Below are positions 12,534 through 26,130 of a DNA stretch of 64,000 nucleotides, in pieces. Made by a program: the position numbers and the translations under genes. Each line of letters starts with the position of its first letter. Position 1 is the first letter of the stretch. The DNA is from Plantago elongata (taxonomy: Eukaryota > Streptophyta > Magnoliopsida > Lamiales > Plantaginaceae). The notes below the pieces were generated by a model that searched no databases, was not told where the DNA came from, and saw nothing but the letters and a program-made list of their open reading frames with translations. The stretch is taken from NCBI GenBank assembly GCA_036897095.1, contig JAYMSP010000076.1:1-64000 (forward strand), in the 5' to 3' direction.

Positions 12534-14636
12534 TGACTGAAGTATATCTTCTAAATAAATAACCACTGTAATGTATACAAAAAAATCTATAATTATTATA
12601 CAGTATATAAAATGGACATGTATCACTCTACGGTATATTTAAAAAAAATTGCCCTCATCCATGCCCATCAAATACAGTTGAAATTTGAAAATATTGCCCA
12701 AAACAAGTGGGGTTAATATGCTTTAAAAAGTTGAAGAAAATGACAAGAAGAACCAAAGAGAATAAACAGCGTATGAAATCCGAACACTCGAACAAATATG
12801 ATGAAACTTTACAAGTTGAGAAACTCAAGTTGGAAAATAGTTTATATATTCTAAAATTGAACTTGAAAGTTGAAACTATACTTAGGAGAAACAATGATGT
12901 TATATTTAGGTGTTACGATTTACTATCAAAATAAGGTGTTATTGAGTTCCGACGACATTAAATTGCTCACAATATACTCAAACATACAAAACATTCATTT
13001 TACTAGCCAATAATAAAACGTTGCAACTAAATCCACATAGAAACCTTCTCATTCAAAATCATTTATGCTTTTCAAAACGTTTATAATCGAATGGCAAACT
13101 GAAACATTCCTTACCCAAATACTTACAACTTTACAGATTTAATTCTCGAAATGAATATTTGTATGAAGTAATTTTGTGATTATCATTAATAAAATATATT
13201 AAACGATAAATTCGTCCCAATTTCTCATTCGTCCCAATTTCTCAATATAGTTCATGTCATACTTGCAATGAAAGAACAACTAAGGCACCTCTTGACCAAT
13301 CACCACCATATTTAATCCATATGTCTCGACTCAACTTCTCAATACCACAAAACTCTTAGCCCAACTGCTCTAAATCTGCAATAATGTTTATCTGATCATC
13401 AAGAACATGTAAACTATGAACAGTCATCGTTCTCTGTAGTCTCTTGGCTTTATCAATTATCAATTTATCATACAGCAACCAGCTAAGCTTATGGACAACC
13501 ATGATACACTACTTGTGTGAATACACACATTAACACTTTCAAATGATTCTTTTCAGTTACCTTCAATAACAGAAGTGTTAATTCTACCCACATATGCATA
13601 TTCCTTAGTATGAGGCCCATTGTAAATATGTGTATTGCTTAAATATCCGGTTTACATTTTTGACGAATCTCAAATCACGTGCAAATGTGCAATTACAATT
13701 TGGATCCAAATGGTCACAAATCAACATTATTTCCATACTATAGTTGTGTTGAAAATTGTCTTTATAAAAGATAAAAAATATGGGCGTGTTGAATATTGAA
13801 AATTACATTATTCAGGATGGATTTGGGCGACAGTGGGTACAAACATAGTATACCCATTACACGTAGCTTAATTAAGTGCGCGACAAAATAACTAATTAAC
13901 CATACACATACTAAGATTTGACAGAAGATTTGAGGCGCCAAAATCCGGTCGCTATAGAAAGAGCCCACCTACTGTACTTCATCGTGTTGATAAGACATAT
14001 TGAAAGCTAACCTTTTAGATTATTCCCTCCCCAATTCCTTGGGACCTACGACTACTGTATATGCCTTTCCCTGGTTCAGAATCACCTACACCGCTTCTCT
14101 CCGGTTGAGAATTTTGTTCATGTACTGGTTAAACCTATCAAACCAAGTCTTATGGGGTCGGTTTGGTATAATTTCAATTATGCTCAATTGAAATTTAGTC
14201 GTATCAATTCTAATTCTAAATTAAACAGTTCAATATACATTTGTTTTTCGTACAAATAGAAAAAATCACAATAAATAAACCATAAGGAGATGCCAAACAT
14301 TTGTATTAGAGGAATATGATTTCCAATCTTCAATCTTCATAATCAATAAAATAGGAACTTCCAATAATTACACAAGTTGGTAGGTTATTAAAAGTTAAAA
14401 CTCTACCTATTCAATTTCTTGGAACCTTTTCATCATTTTTTTATTTTTTTAGTTTATATCTACTTTTCGTATATTTTATTTCATTTTATAATTAGAAATC
14501 AGGCCATCTAAAATTGTATGTCAAATCCTAACATGTTAGTTTTCCTGAACAATGAGGGGAGTAATATTCAAGTTCCAAGTCCAGATCTAATACAAGATGA
14601 AAACTAAAGGTCTAATACAAGATGAAAACTAAAGGT

Positions 14637-14935
14637 CGTTGGCTCAAATAGCAAATGATTTGAGTTCACATGTGCACTTAAACAAGATTTCAGGTTCGAG
14701 CCTTGTGGGTATAAGAAACACCAATGGGAGAACCACCTCTCAAAAAGGCCCAACAATGTTCGACTGGATTAGTCGCATGGAAACAATATAGACTGACTCT
14801 CCACCCAAGATGTTTATAACGAAGTGTTTTTTCAGGTTCTGGACGCGATCTTCTCCCGGGTGCAGACCCAAAAACCTCTTCTAGCTGAGTCGAGCATGTA
14901 AGGTAAATGGAAGATTATGACCCTGCCCATTCCTT
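14637..14935 (+). mobile_element. tRNA-derived SINE-like element
   Basis: Contains a Pol III A box (TGGCTCAAATAG, 14640-14651) and B box (GGTTCGAGCCT, 14693-14703) about 40 bp apart, at the start of a roughly 300-bp unit. Just upstream is a perfect tandem copy of a 25-bp word (14587-14636). No poly(A) tail or clear target duplication, and no tRNA cloverleaf, so it is not a tRNA gene. The 3' end is approximate. Confidence 0.45.
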
Positions 14936-17900
14936 CAAATAATAAAATTTCACCATTAAACTTCAAAACAGTTTTTAATTCGTTTAGAAAGGGGTTGAGT
15001 TTTTTTACTGAATTTGAGGGCTCTAGTGTCTAGTTATGCAAATGAAACGCCATCACTAAGATATAGCTCCAAACATAAAAAGTGGTGAAACAAAAACAAG
15101 ATGGCTAAACTCTGCTTTACAACTTGTCTAGAAGATGGTGTGCTCCCTACTGTCCTGTAGATCAGATTACATCTGCATATTCCGTTTGTCGTTCTTATCT
15201 AGTTCTACTGAACCAAAGCAATTTGTTCTAAACAAGAGCCATTATTACAAACACTAGTACATAGACTTTGTGGAAGACAACTGAACCCATATATTTGAGA
15301 GTCCACTCCGCCTTCATCTATTCATCATGGTCACGACTCAAGATATAGGCTATAAGATTTCTTTTTGTGGGTGAGTAATTGACAGGGAAAGTAAACCCAC
15401 TACGATGGAAGTGATTTATGGAGATTTGAATTCAAAGAAAATTACAACACACAAATATTTTCCACAAAGATGCATCCCCGTAGTTGCTAACTAAGGTTAT
15501 GCTAGCAAAATTAGCTAAAATGGTAGTTAGTAGCTAAAAAGCTAACTGGTAGCTGAAAAGATGGTCAGATAGTTTTTTTCCTAACTTGATTATCTTGTCA
15601 AACTAGCTAGCTTGTTTTAAGAGTTGTGCGATCACGTAACGAGCTTTTTATAAAAAGAACTAGTGGTAAACCGGGCCTAAGTGGTCCTTCTCTATTACCA
15701 AATTGATATTATGTGTTTAAAAGGTAAAACACAATGCCAACCTAAAAAAATGAGTTTGAATGAAGTGAAATATGACAAGTTTGACAAAGACTGGGTTAAA
15801 TTCTTACTAACATTCGATAGGGATTCAAGGAGAGAGAGAATATATTCTTGCATTAAGTTTATACCCAAAAGGAGTCATATATTCCACCATGCTTAAAAGG
15901 AAGATAAAGAATCACGACCAGCAACAGTCAGATACCTATTTCAAGAAGATATTAGGTTCCACTAACTAGGCAATTAATAAATGATTGACCATAAAAAAAT
16001 TACCTAAAATTGGAAGTCTTCGTGATTGTTTTGATAAGTATACATGCCATTTTCAGAGTGCATAGTGGTGATAATGAAACATTTGGTAACATGCAGAATA
16101 TGGAGTGGAGGTTCATTTTGACTCATAAAGCCATGATGCATAGCAACCGCTGAAAGGGAAGTTTTAAGTTCCAGGTGTACCTTTGTCCAAGTACTTTGAA
16201 TGTGAGCTATCAACCTTTACTGTGATGCCAACCTTTCATGTTATCTTCATCTCAACAGTCACATTATCTAGAAGAATCCCAAATGATACCCCATGCGTGA
16301 TGCCTTAAGAATACAACACCTGTTGAAACACGACAAATTAAGCGATAGCCTCACCTCAACTCATGTGAGTTCCAATGAAGACAGCCACTTGATTTTTAGT
16401 GAATGATCATCATATAAAGTTACTCCAATAGATTTAAGTTCAGCTGCACGTATAAGGTAAGCCCAGAGCATCATAAGCCACCGGCAATTCTAACAACAAT
16501 GAGATAGAGCAAACAACATCCATATAAATCTTGGATATAAATAAGACAGGGATCTATATAGAAAGTAATATAAACGTTGATGGAATGGGCCTAAGAGGGA
16601 TGCAAGGAAACGTAGATGAGTGCAGGATTTCATGAAATGATAGATACAATCAGGTGATTAAATAACAGGTTCGTAAATACTCTTATCAGATTAATGACTA
16701 AGAACTGGATAATATCCGAATTCACTAAATATATGCAGCCCTGAGCCTGTCTTGCAGGTAAACAAACTAGACAAACTGAAAAGCACAAAACCACAATAGA
16801 TCACTATAACAAGGCAAAAAACTTAAATTCAAAAAGTTCCCCTATGGCCCTATTCTGCTATACTAATAGTATAATGCTTATGTATTCCATCAAGTTACTG
16901 CTCTTAATTATTTTTTTGATGTGATTTATGATTGATTTGAGTTCAAACACACCACTAAAAAAATTGATAAAATGAAGTGTGAAGGTATTGACTGGACGGA
17001 GATTTTTTTTTAGATGCTATTTAGATGTCACCAGTTTCAACACTTGACTCATAACCATAAGAACATTATCGGTATATCCACACATGCATGTGTCTGTGAG
17101 AGCTGCAAGTTGTACAACAAAGAAAACATCACAAACCCAATTGGTTGAACGTGAATACAGTTCCTTAAATTATCATGACTAAATACCAAACTAACAGGAG
17201 TTTGAGTTTTTGACTCTTAAGATTTTTTTGGCAGCATAATGGAGATGCATAAAAGTAAAACAACCCTATCCTCAAGCATTCTAATAAGAATCAAACAGAA
17301 AAACACTGAAAAGTCACCAACTATAGGGTTAAATCTGCGACTAGTTTGGTATTTCTTAGCCCACAGATTGAACACAATACGACGCCCTACCTTTACTTAA
17401 AACTCCTTATACCCCCCACCCCACCCCACTAGAGAAGACACAAAAGGAAAAGGGATAAGACTAATATGAAGAAATTTAAAGAAATACTTACGTAACATGT
17501 TTGATATGAAATTGACAAGTGCAACTTATTTTATGAAAATATTACACAAACTTGTATTGCTATACCGTGTCCACTTTTGAGTCCATTGAGATTCCAATGA
17601 TCTGTGGCATCCCACTACCAATTAAATCCATCTTATTCTGCGGATATAACTAGTTGATAGCTTCATTTACTGTTTAAAGCTCAACCCTTATTGAACTTTT
17701 CAACTCTGGCAGATTCAATCAATCTGCTTGCAGGAGCATCACTGTTACAGAACAACAAAGCCACCAGTAGGGACTATGGTTTTATATTAGAGAACCAATA
17801 ACAATGTCAGGCAAAATGATCAAAACAAAAGAACCCATGGAGGACTCAGCGAACCAGGAAGGCATGACATGCATTGCAACATCATGAGTTTAATATGCTC

Positions 17901-18156
17901 ATGGAGGTGGTATGTTTATGTCTCATAGATTTAATATGACCTATGCCTATATTGGACAGGCTTCGTGACGTCAAACATGCAAAACCTTCCTATCAGAACA
18001 TATTGTGGTGAATGCAACTTCAAGCTTAAACAGGAGTAAGTAATTACAGAGAGCACTATGTCAGGTTTCAGAACAGTGTACCTACTATTACTGGAGAGAG
18101 CAATCGAGGGCAATGAACCACTTTAAGTTTTTAACAAACTTTGCATGGAACTGCTC

Positions 18157-21100
18157 TCATATTTTTTCAGCAATTAAAGCCACATTTCTTGGAGATAATA
18201 CAGGATCAAACAGAGGACATATAACTGCCTCGAGTATATATTTCTGCTCCTGGAGAAACAATAATCTATCAAGAACCAAGATAGTCTCCAAAAGCGGTCC
18301 CAGGGTAGCTCGAAGTGTCCAGTAAGGGCCAACAAGTTCCTGCATAAACAAGACAACATACTTTTTTCAGTAAGATGCTGCAAACTGAGCACAATATAAA
18401 CAGTCACACACATTGCGAAACATTTCGTTAACCGTTCAGATTCTTATATATCACAGGCAAATGAATACTGGATGCTGTGAATTATTATTCTTTTTTGAAA
18501 CGGCTAAAATTACCACTACTTTATTATTCATATACCAACACCTCTCTACCTCCTAAACCAACTTATGCCTCTACCAGGGATCGAACTCTGCACCTCCTCC
18601 TTACCACTCCAGCTCCATTCAACTGCACCACCTTGTGCCTCCCGCTGTGAATTATTAATGGGCTCCAGGATAACTATAACGTATGCATGCTCATTCATAC
18701 ACTAAGGCTTTATTGGTTTTGTTCGCACATTTACTTATTAACTTATGTACAGCAGATGAAACCTCAAACATGTTTCAAACATAATTTAATTTGAACTTGG
18801 GCAGAAGACCTAAAAGAAACAACCGTGAGCAAAACTCCATATCCCTGCGGACAACTTAAATCTTTATAACTGTATATTGATCAAATAGGCCCAGAGGAAA
18901 CTCATACATGGACGCATCTCAAGTTTAAAGTTAACTCAATTCACCGCTCCTGAGACTAGATAGATTATTCAATTATTCTTCACAATTTGGTGAACTTTAC
19001 CATTCTGATTGCATGTATTAAGAAGCCTTCCAGGAGGTCTTAAAATGGTACAATTATTTATTTGGTTACACTGCAAGCCCATGTAAAAGCCTTAGGAAAC
19101 ATAGAACATGACGCGGTTTAAACTTCTCAATTTACTACAAACTCCATATATGTTATAGCTTTTTGAAATGACATGGTTCAGCCTCAAGGTCTACTAGACC
19201 TGGTGAGTGGTGAACATAAAAAGTTTCCAGAAACAGCCTAAATATCTAAAGGGGGGCATGGTTTGCCGGACTTACGACTTAATAGTGTCCTTCTAGTCTG
19301 CTAGACTGCTACACTCTAATTAATAACTGCATAAATCTTGAAGATTGAAGGATTAGACTGTATCAATGATTTTATTCCGACTGCACAAACGACAAAATTG
19401 CTAAAAACCAAATTCTGCAACTACAATTAAGCAAATAACGCACGACTGCATAGTTTCTTTTGATCCCACAAACATGGATATAATAAGCTAAAAATGGACA
19501 AGCATTTAATATCAGGGAGACAGAACTAAGAGACACCAATTTGGCCTGGCTAGGCATAGTGGAAAACAATGAAAAGCGAAAAACTATGCAATCTTACTGA
19601 ATATTTTGCAGCTTCCTTCCACAGCTCAGAAAATTCGAGATCTTTCAAATAATGGAGACCAAGACGTGCTAGTCCGGACTTGCAAAATTCAACAAATAAG
19701 TTATATCTATCCACAGAATCAGACTCTTCATTTGAATTTTTTGGTTCTAAAGGCTTGTTAGTTTGTCCAACAGCCCAGCTTGGACCTGCAAGAACACCAT
19801 CCAACGATTCATATATTACCTTCAACGGGGACCTATGTAGAAGTAAATAGACAGGCCAATTTTTCATCTAATTCCATTAATGTCTTGGGGCCTATGTCTC
19901 AATTTTATTCTTTTTATTCATTCAACTCAAATCCTTTATAATAGCAGGCTATACAGTAAAGGGCAGATCTGTTCACAGATGTTCTACATGGTTCAAGAGT
20001 GAAGGACACATAGTCAACTCATGATTTGAGCTCAAGATTAGGGCTGGGTACAGATCGGGCATTTCGGTTAATTCAGTCAAGACCGTTTCCGGCAATAATT
20101 GTTTCAATAGTACAAAAAAGGTCTTCTTTAAACTCTCAAAATTATATAAAAAATGGATACGCATGGAGAATCATACTCTTGTATTCTGCAGCACTCTCTA
20201 TAGAAGCGGCAGGTTTATAATTCTTTTTTGGTAGTAATTTGGTTAAATCTGCATTAGACTCCCTAATCCTTCTATTATGTTGGCGACGTAAAGCCTTCCC
20301 TTGACGCCCAATCGCAGGACTTATATCTATAACCTCTGGATAATGCTGATGAAGAACCTTCAACAGAGAACAAATTGGTTATTTGCATTTGAAAAAGAAA
20401 AAGAATTGAACTAAAAGAAAACAGGACATGACGGATAGAAAATTTGTGCAAGGATAGATCTATAGCATATGATTCATTTGCAGAACAATCCTCAGTGATA
20501 ATAGTCAAAATTACAGGAAGGGGAGAATTGATAAAAAATTAATGATACTTACCATCTGAAAGGCAGCTCGAAGTGCATGAAGCTCAAAATTATGAAGGCT
20601 GCCTGTTTTTCCCATACCTCTCCACCTATCTGCACTCTATATAATACAGACACATGGTTAGGGAACCCCACCTAAGAAACTCACAGCAATTAGTCAAATG
20701 TATTATTTGTGCCTTAAAATGAAATAGAAAAACAACAGATGATCCAGATGAAGAATAAAACTAGATGTATTCCCAAAGATTGGGTATAACACCAACCAAA
20801 TTATGAAATGGCACTACAGAGTACAGAACACAACCTAAATGCAACCAACAGAATACAATATAGAATAATTTAGATACCTATCACTGTCGTCATAATTACA
20901 TCGCTTTGCTGAAGAACAAAGATGCAGTAGTACAATTCTTACAGAAGCCATTTTCTTAATATTAGGAAAACCACACGACTCCTACCCAAATGCTTGGCAC
21001 ACTCACGATTTACGCGAAGGCTTCTTTTGGTATGAGGGAAAATGGGTATCAAGAAATAAGTTTCCTTATTTTATGGATAGATGCATATCATAAAGCTTCT

Positions 21101-24100
21101 CAAGAATTTCATAACTAGTACCAGTACCAGATATGAAGTGGTTTTTCCTAATGTTTAGGAAAAACAGGTTTTCCTGAGACTTACTCAATGCCAGTGTAAA
21201 CCAATGTTGTAACTGAAACTTTGAAAGTGGTCTAAAATATAAGTTGCTCAAGATTCATTGTCATGTCCTTTATAGGATCATTCCATAAAAATCAATGAAA
21301 TGTACACAGACCTGACATGCAAGATCACGGCCACTTTTCCCCAATAAATGGCTTGCAGATTTAGCACCCGTGCTTACTGGAAAACCACATTCACTATCAG
21401 CTTTCTTGATGCCTTCTTCAGATAGCAAGTTGTAACAACATCCAATGCTAACCAGTGCCTTAATTTCATCACATTCCACAAAGGTTCTGCACAAAAATTA
21501 ATATAGTTCAGTTCAGCAAACCATAATTAGCAGACACTAATAATATCAGCAATTGGTAAAAAAGAAAAACAGCAGCTGAAATTTCAAAATCAGCTCAATG
21601 CCACTATCATAGAGTAATGTCAGTGCAACATCATGACAGCCTGAACTCAACTCAGGTGTCCTTGAATCTGTGTAGGAGGAGCACTTCTCATATAATGTCA
21701 GTAATAATGAACTTTCACCTCAGCATTGTCACTGAGAGATCTCCACAGGCATGAAGTCCAGCCAGAACCAATGACGGCTTGCCTGATTTTCTTTCAAGAA
21801 GCTCCCCAGTTACCGTGTCTCTGGCATAAGTTAGCTTTTCCAGCTGATCAGCTTGCAAACACATACTGCAAGATTCTTTCAGCATGGCAGGGGACAATAC
21901 TCTGCAGGTCACAGTTTTCGGTGTACTGAAACATCTGTTATCTGATCTGCAAAAAAATTCACATGATAAGTAAGCCCAAGTTACCAAATGATTCTCTATA
22001 CCACATAGTCCCATACCGAGCTTTATATAATCAAAACCCCATACCGAGCTTCACGAGTCTTCGCTGCATAGTATCTTTCAATACGCTTTGCACGTGCTTC
22101 AGTAATGCTGCCGTGGTGTGAAGATGCATCAATTGCTACCACAGATAGCTCATATTCAAAGGAGAGAACTTGAGCAAGATATCCCTGCAAAAGAGTGAAG
22201 CTGAACCATCAGAGTGGTGTTCACAAAATTGATTATTATACATTTCCACTAAAGCAGCAAAAGGCCAAATTGTAAAATGTAAAGTATCCAACTAAGTAGA
22301 ACAGGTATAATATAATGGGTGATATCCAGCACTGACAACAAACTTCAGGCGGAGAATTTTTTTTGAAAGGAGAGTTCTTTTAAATGCAACAGCAAAAAAG
22401 CTTTCGCACCTGACCAGAACCTACGTCCACAATTGTTCGGGCTCCCACTTTCTTAGCAATGGAAGCAATAACAGCAGCAAGTGCTTCTATCTGTCCATGG
22501 AAACAAAAAAATGCCCTATACATTAGCAACACATGTCAGCTTTGACTCCAAACTAAAGGCAAATGCAGGCAACTGACATGTAATGTGGAAGCACACAAAT
22601 TGATCAAAAGACTTTACATGATTTAACATATAAACAAACATGCGCACACGAAGGATAAGGAGAGTATTTAGCTATATGTACATCAGTGTAAACCAACTAC
22701 AAGATCCTTTATCTCATTACAAGAAAAGGCCCAGACGCCCATCACTAAGTAGAAGGAAAGTTACCACGATGTCAAGTACCATAATTGTGTTTAATGATTA
22801 GATAAACTACAACAGGCTTCACAGAAATCACCAGAGGAAATGAAATAGAGATGAACTGGATATTAAGGTTGCATGAGATCTACTTCATGTTTCTTCTTTT
22901 GACTCATCCCTTGGGTAATGACATTATTCAGTGATTCCACTTTCAGACCTGGGAAAGCCTGCTAAGACAAAATGGTAGTAAGCTCAAGCTGTAATTTGAT
23001 AGTTATATATTGCAGGGAACACAATGACAAAATATATCAAAACTGAAATCCAGAGGATCCTATATCTAAAAAGACAACGGTCAAAAGCTGTAGATGTAAT
23101 ACAGGAAGTCTAATTTAGATCAGGCAAGCTTGACTTTAAGGCATCATCACATAAATTGCCCAGAACTAATCAATAATCTGATCGGTGAGGTTGAAATGCA
23201 CAATAACCTGCAGCAAGTCCCCCTGATCACGAGCAAGAGAAAGCGACCTTGAAGTCAGGACAAACTCTTTAAGAGATTCAGGCCAATAATCCTGCATCAT
23301 GAGAAGTAACAGTCATTTCAAGTTGATAATAGCTACAAGAAAGAAAGAGGGGGACAACAAGAAGCAAGCATAATGACATGCTAGATTCATGTCTTATATC
23401 CATGTGATAGAAATGAAGAAATGCATTCACTAGATAGTAAGAGCCCAGTCCAATATGCAAGCTGATAAACACATTGTTCAGTGCTAGATTTATGTCTTAT
23501 TTCCATGTGATAGAAATGATGAAATGCATTCACTAGATAGTAAGAGCCAGTTCATCATGCAAGCTGATAAACACATTGTTCAGTGGAAGATACTTGTGTT
23601 TCGCAGTCTGACAGTTATGCGCGACATAACCATGCTACCCCACCCAAGTGTCAGGTGCATTCCCCATATTCCACAGACAGGTAAAATATTAGGAATAACC
23701 ACACTATCACTCACCTAAGTGCTAGGTGCATACCCCAATTTGCAGACGCAGGTGAGATATCAGGAATAACCACACAATCACCCACCCACGTGCTAGGTGC
23801 ATAGCCCAAATTGCACATACAGGTTAAAATATTAGGGATAACCACATGATCACCCATTCAAGTGTTAGGTGAGTACCCCAACTTCCACACACAAGTGAAA
23901 TATTAGAAGTAACCAGAAATCACGCGCCCAAGTGATAGGTGCATTACCCCAAATTTGCAGCCGGCTAACCGTTAAAACCGTCTGATGTAGCTTTTATCTT
24001 GTTCAACTTAATCAGCATATAAAATACGAACTAAGGCAGTCGTCATCCTCCCACTCTAATTAATACTCAAAATACTAAAACACTTATGATGTACTTATTA

Positions 24101-24565
24101 AAAACTCGAGCTAACTAAAACAGGCAAAGAAAGGTACTAAACATAAATCGATTTTAGCACATTATACATTGTAAAATACTCCGAAATCCAGAAACAGTTC
24201 TGGTCGAAACCGTTTACTCTAACTAGCACACAAAAACCGAGAGTACCTGAACTACACCGGACGGAATTTGAACGAGTTTCTCAACAGGCTCTTTCCGCAA
24301 ACAATCCATCCACTCTTCATCAACAGCTTCCCATAGTCTATCCTGTCAGAATCGGCGACGAACTCAACTTTAGTTAACCTTTTCTCACAATAGTAACCGG
24401 TAATGTTGAGTAATTGGAAAGTTTTAGAGGAGTTACCTTGAAGAAATTAACGACGTGAGCTTCAATGAAGAATCGGTAATGATTGAGGAATTCGATGATG
24501 GCATTGATCCATTCTAAGGTTTCAGCTGCTGTACTGCATGAATACTTGCCGCCGTAATCCGCCAT
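18157..24565 (-). CDS. METTL25/RRNAD1-type SAM-dependent methyltransferase
   Basis: Twelve exons on the minus strand: 24437-24565, 24247-24342, 23208-23291, 22884-22958, 22410-22490, 22045-22184, 21719-21946, 21312-21486, 20553-20636, 20177-20357, 19598-19785 and 18157-18339. They sum to 1,644 nt (547 aa). SAM-binding motif I reads TIVDVGSGQGYL (about residues 148-158, across an exon junction), then VVAIDAS, LAGLHACGDLSVTML and SIGCCYNLLSEEG. The C-terminus reads ETILVLDRLLFLQEQ and DPVLSPRNVALIAEK, matching the end of animal RRNAD1/METTL25 proteins. It is predicted to methylate an unknown substrate; the rRNA adenine dimethylase name is by homology only. MADYGGKYSC is the likely start; an ATG at 24643 would add 26 residues. 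The 20177/19785 junction is the least certain. Introns carry a SINE and two tandem repeats. Confidence 0.85.
18488..18643 (-). mobile_element. SINE in the last intron of the METTL25-like gene
   Basis: A 156-bp unit flanked by the perfect 14-bp direct repeat GCTGTGAATTATTA (18474-18487 and 18644-18657). Read on the minus strand it has an A-box-like TGGTGCAGTTGAATGG, a B box GAGTTCGATCCC (plus 18577-18588) and ends near AAAAAAG. The long perfect duplication and Pol III boxes identify a SINE, inserted in the same sense as the host gene. Confidence 0.85.
23381..23585. repeat. 103-bp tandem duplication in a METTL25-like intron
   Basis: Two adjacent copies (23381-23483 and 23484-23585) share long words such as GTGATAGAAATGA and AAGCTGATAAACACATTGTT, with a few substitutions. 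It lies directly before the 71-bp minisatellite. Confidence 0.8.
23641..23960. repeat. 71-bp minisatellite in a METTL25-like intron
   Basis: Units start at 23641, 23712, 23783, 23854 and 23925, an exact 71-bp spacing, giving four full copies and a partial fifth. Each contains a CCAAGTG..AGGTGCAT..CCCC core and AATA..ACCACA. The copies are diverged but keep their length. Not a CRISPR array: no short repeat with unique spacers. Confidence 0.85.
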
Positions 24566-25883
24566 GTTGTGGCCAACCGCCGCTCGGAGGGTTGTGATAT
24601 TCGGTAAAGCACGTCTCTCTTCGAACCTGAGATTATTCGACAACTAGAACAAACGCGACTTCAATAGTCGCTTTTCTCATACATTTTCGGAAACTATGTG
24701 GTCGCGTCCAATTAAGCCATTAGGGTATGAGAAATCGAACATCATACATTTGTGATACTGATATCGATAGAGATGTGTTATGTTATACTAGTAAATATTA
24801 AATATGTAATTCAATTGGCACATTAATCTTTATATAATAAAAGTTGTTCTTAATTTAATACTACATTGTAATTAGTGTACTAACTATAATTATGGGGTTG
24901 GATGGATTCTTCTTCCTAATTTATTTTTCATACGTTTCTTCAACAACCTGAAGAACCTAAAAATTCCTAGTCAATATCTTATTTTCTGCGTCTTCACAAA
25001 TTTGTCCGAATCCACCTTCAGTTGACGAATTTAGTGTGACACTTCATTCTGTGGGCTGATGCATATTATTCATAGACTGCTCCACACTTATGCACGCACA
25101 AAAACACTTCTTAATTGGTCACCCGCTTCACAAAAATGCTCCAATTAAAGCTAGGAGTCTTAGATCCAACCAAGTCCTTGGTCCATACTTTAGTTCATGG
25201 TCTAGCTCAATCCAAGGTCGATATCTTATAGTCGAACATGATCAATCAAGGATTCAATCTTCCCCTTAGAGTCATATTGGCACCAAAGGTCATCTCACCA
25301 CCTTGAATCTTGACCGGTCAGAGGGACTAAAAATAACCGCTCTGCAAAGATTTCAGTGTCCATTAGTCTAACAAACACGATTAGATACTCGAAGTAATGA
25401 AGGGAATGGAGGATGGACATCGGATAATCCATTGCAAACTGATCCAGAAAACTCAAAATGTCTCTCTCAAATGATCGACTCTCCTAGGCTTTTTTATCAC
25501 TCCGTCAAGTCATCCACCACTATCCATCATCATCAATCGCCCTCCAAGGACTACCAACTAGCTCACTCCAACAAGAGCAGCTAACTTCTTGCCGGTGCTC
25601 ATCAACATTATGCCGCTTTGGACCAATACTAATATAATATTGCCATGACTCGTGGGAGCTTGTATTATTTTGCCGCTCTTGAATCCAACATAAATTTGAT
25701 TTTTGAATATTCACAAGGGCGTATACTGCTAAGTGATAATTATGTGCATGATATTTGAGTGTCTACGTTAGTATGAGACATTTTTTGTGATTATAAAAGC
25801 AACCGTAAAGATATCGGTATTACTTGCATAACTTAAATTTTTAATAATTACAACAGTTAATATAGTTGTATCTCGATCGATTA

Positions 25884-26130
25884 GGGGCTGATTGGCATGC
25901 GACTCAAATGCCCCGATTTAAATGCCTGAATAGTGATCGGAATTGTAATGGGATTGTTAAAATTGTGTTTGGTATAGAATTGTAATTGAATAGGGTATTA
26001 TAGATTTATTATATAGATAGAGAAAAATATTACTACTATAGAGCCATTTTAATTTTCGGCATGTAAATGTCATAACAAACACAAAATTCTCAAATAACAT
26101 GTAAATGGGCATTTGTTGGCCGTTTCAAAC
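25884..26130. mobile_element. Tourist-like MITE (subfamily B)
   Basis: Starts GGGGCTGATTGGCATGCG after TTA and shares almost its whole left two-thirds with 10824-11075. The right end (GGGCATTTG, then a diverged tip before TAA) has lost its GCCCC terminus, so the right border is approximate. Confidence 0.7.

Larger units (their letters stand above)
11658..18156. other. Long spacer between the NAC and METTL25-like genes
   Basis: About 6.5 kb. The first few hundred bases are the 5' leader and promoter side of the NAC gene; the stretch near 18156 is the 3' side of the methyltransferase gene. Only a foldback MITE (12293-12533) and a SINE-like element (14637-14935) were recognised. Open frames at 12707, 15681 and 16004 lack protein-like composition and are not called. 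Confidence 0.5.

Noticed and set aside
12655-12934. Overlapping open frames on both strands
   Set aside because: Lys/Phe-rich products of AT-rich DNA, no homology recognised and no splice context.
14640-14703. Possible tRNA gene (A and B boxes)
   Set aside because: No acceptor stem or anticodon arm could be folded; better explained as a SINE.
23641-23960. Possible CRISPR-like array
   Set aside because: Contiguous 71-bp units with no unique spacers, in a plant intron.
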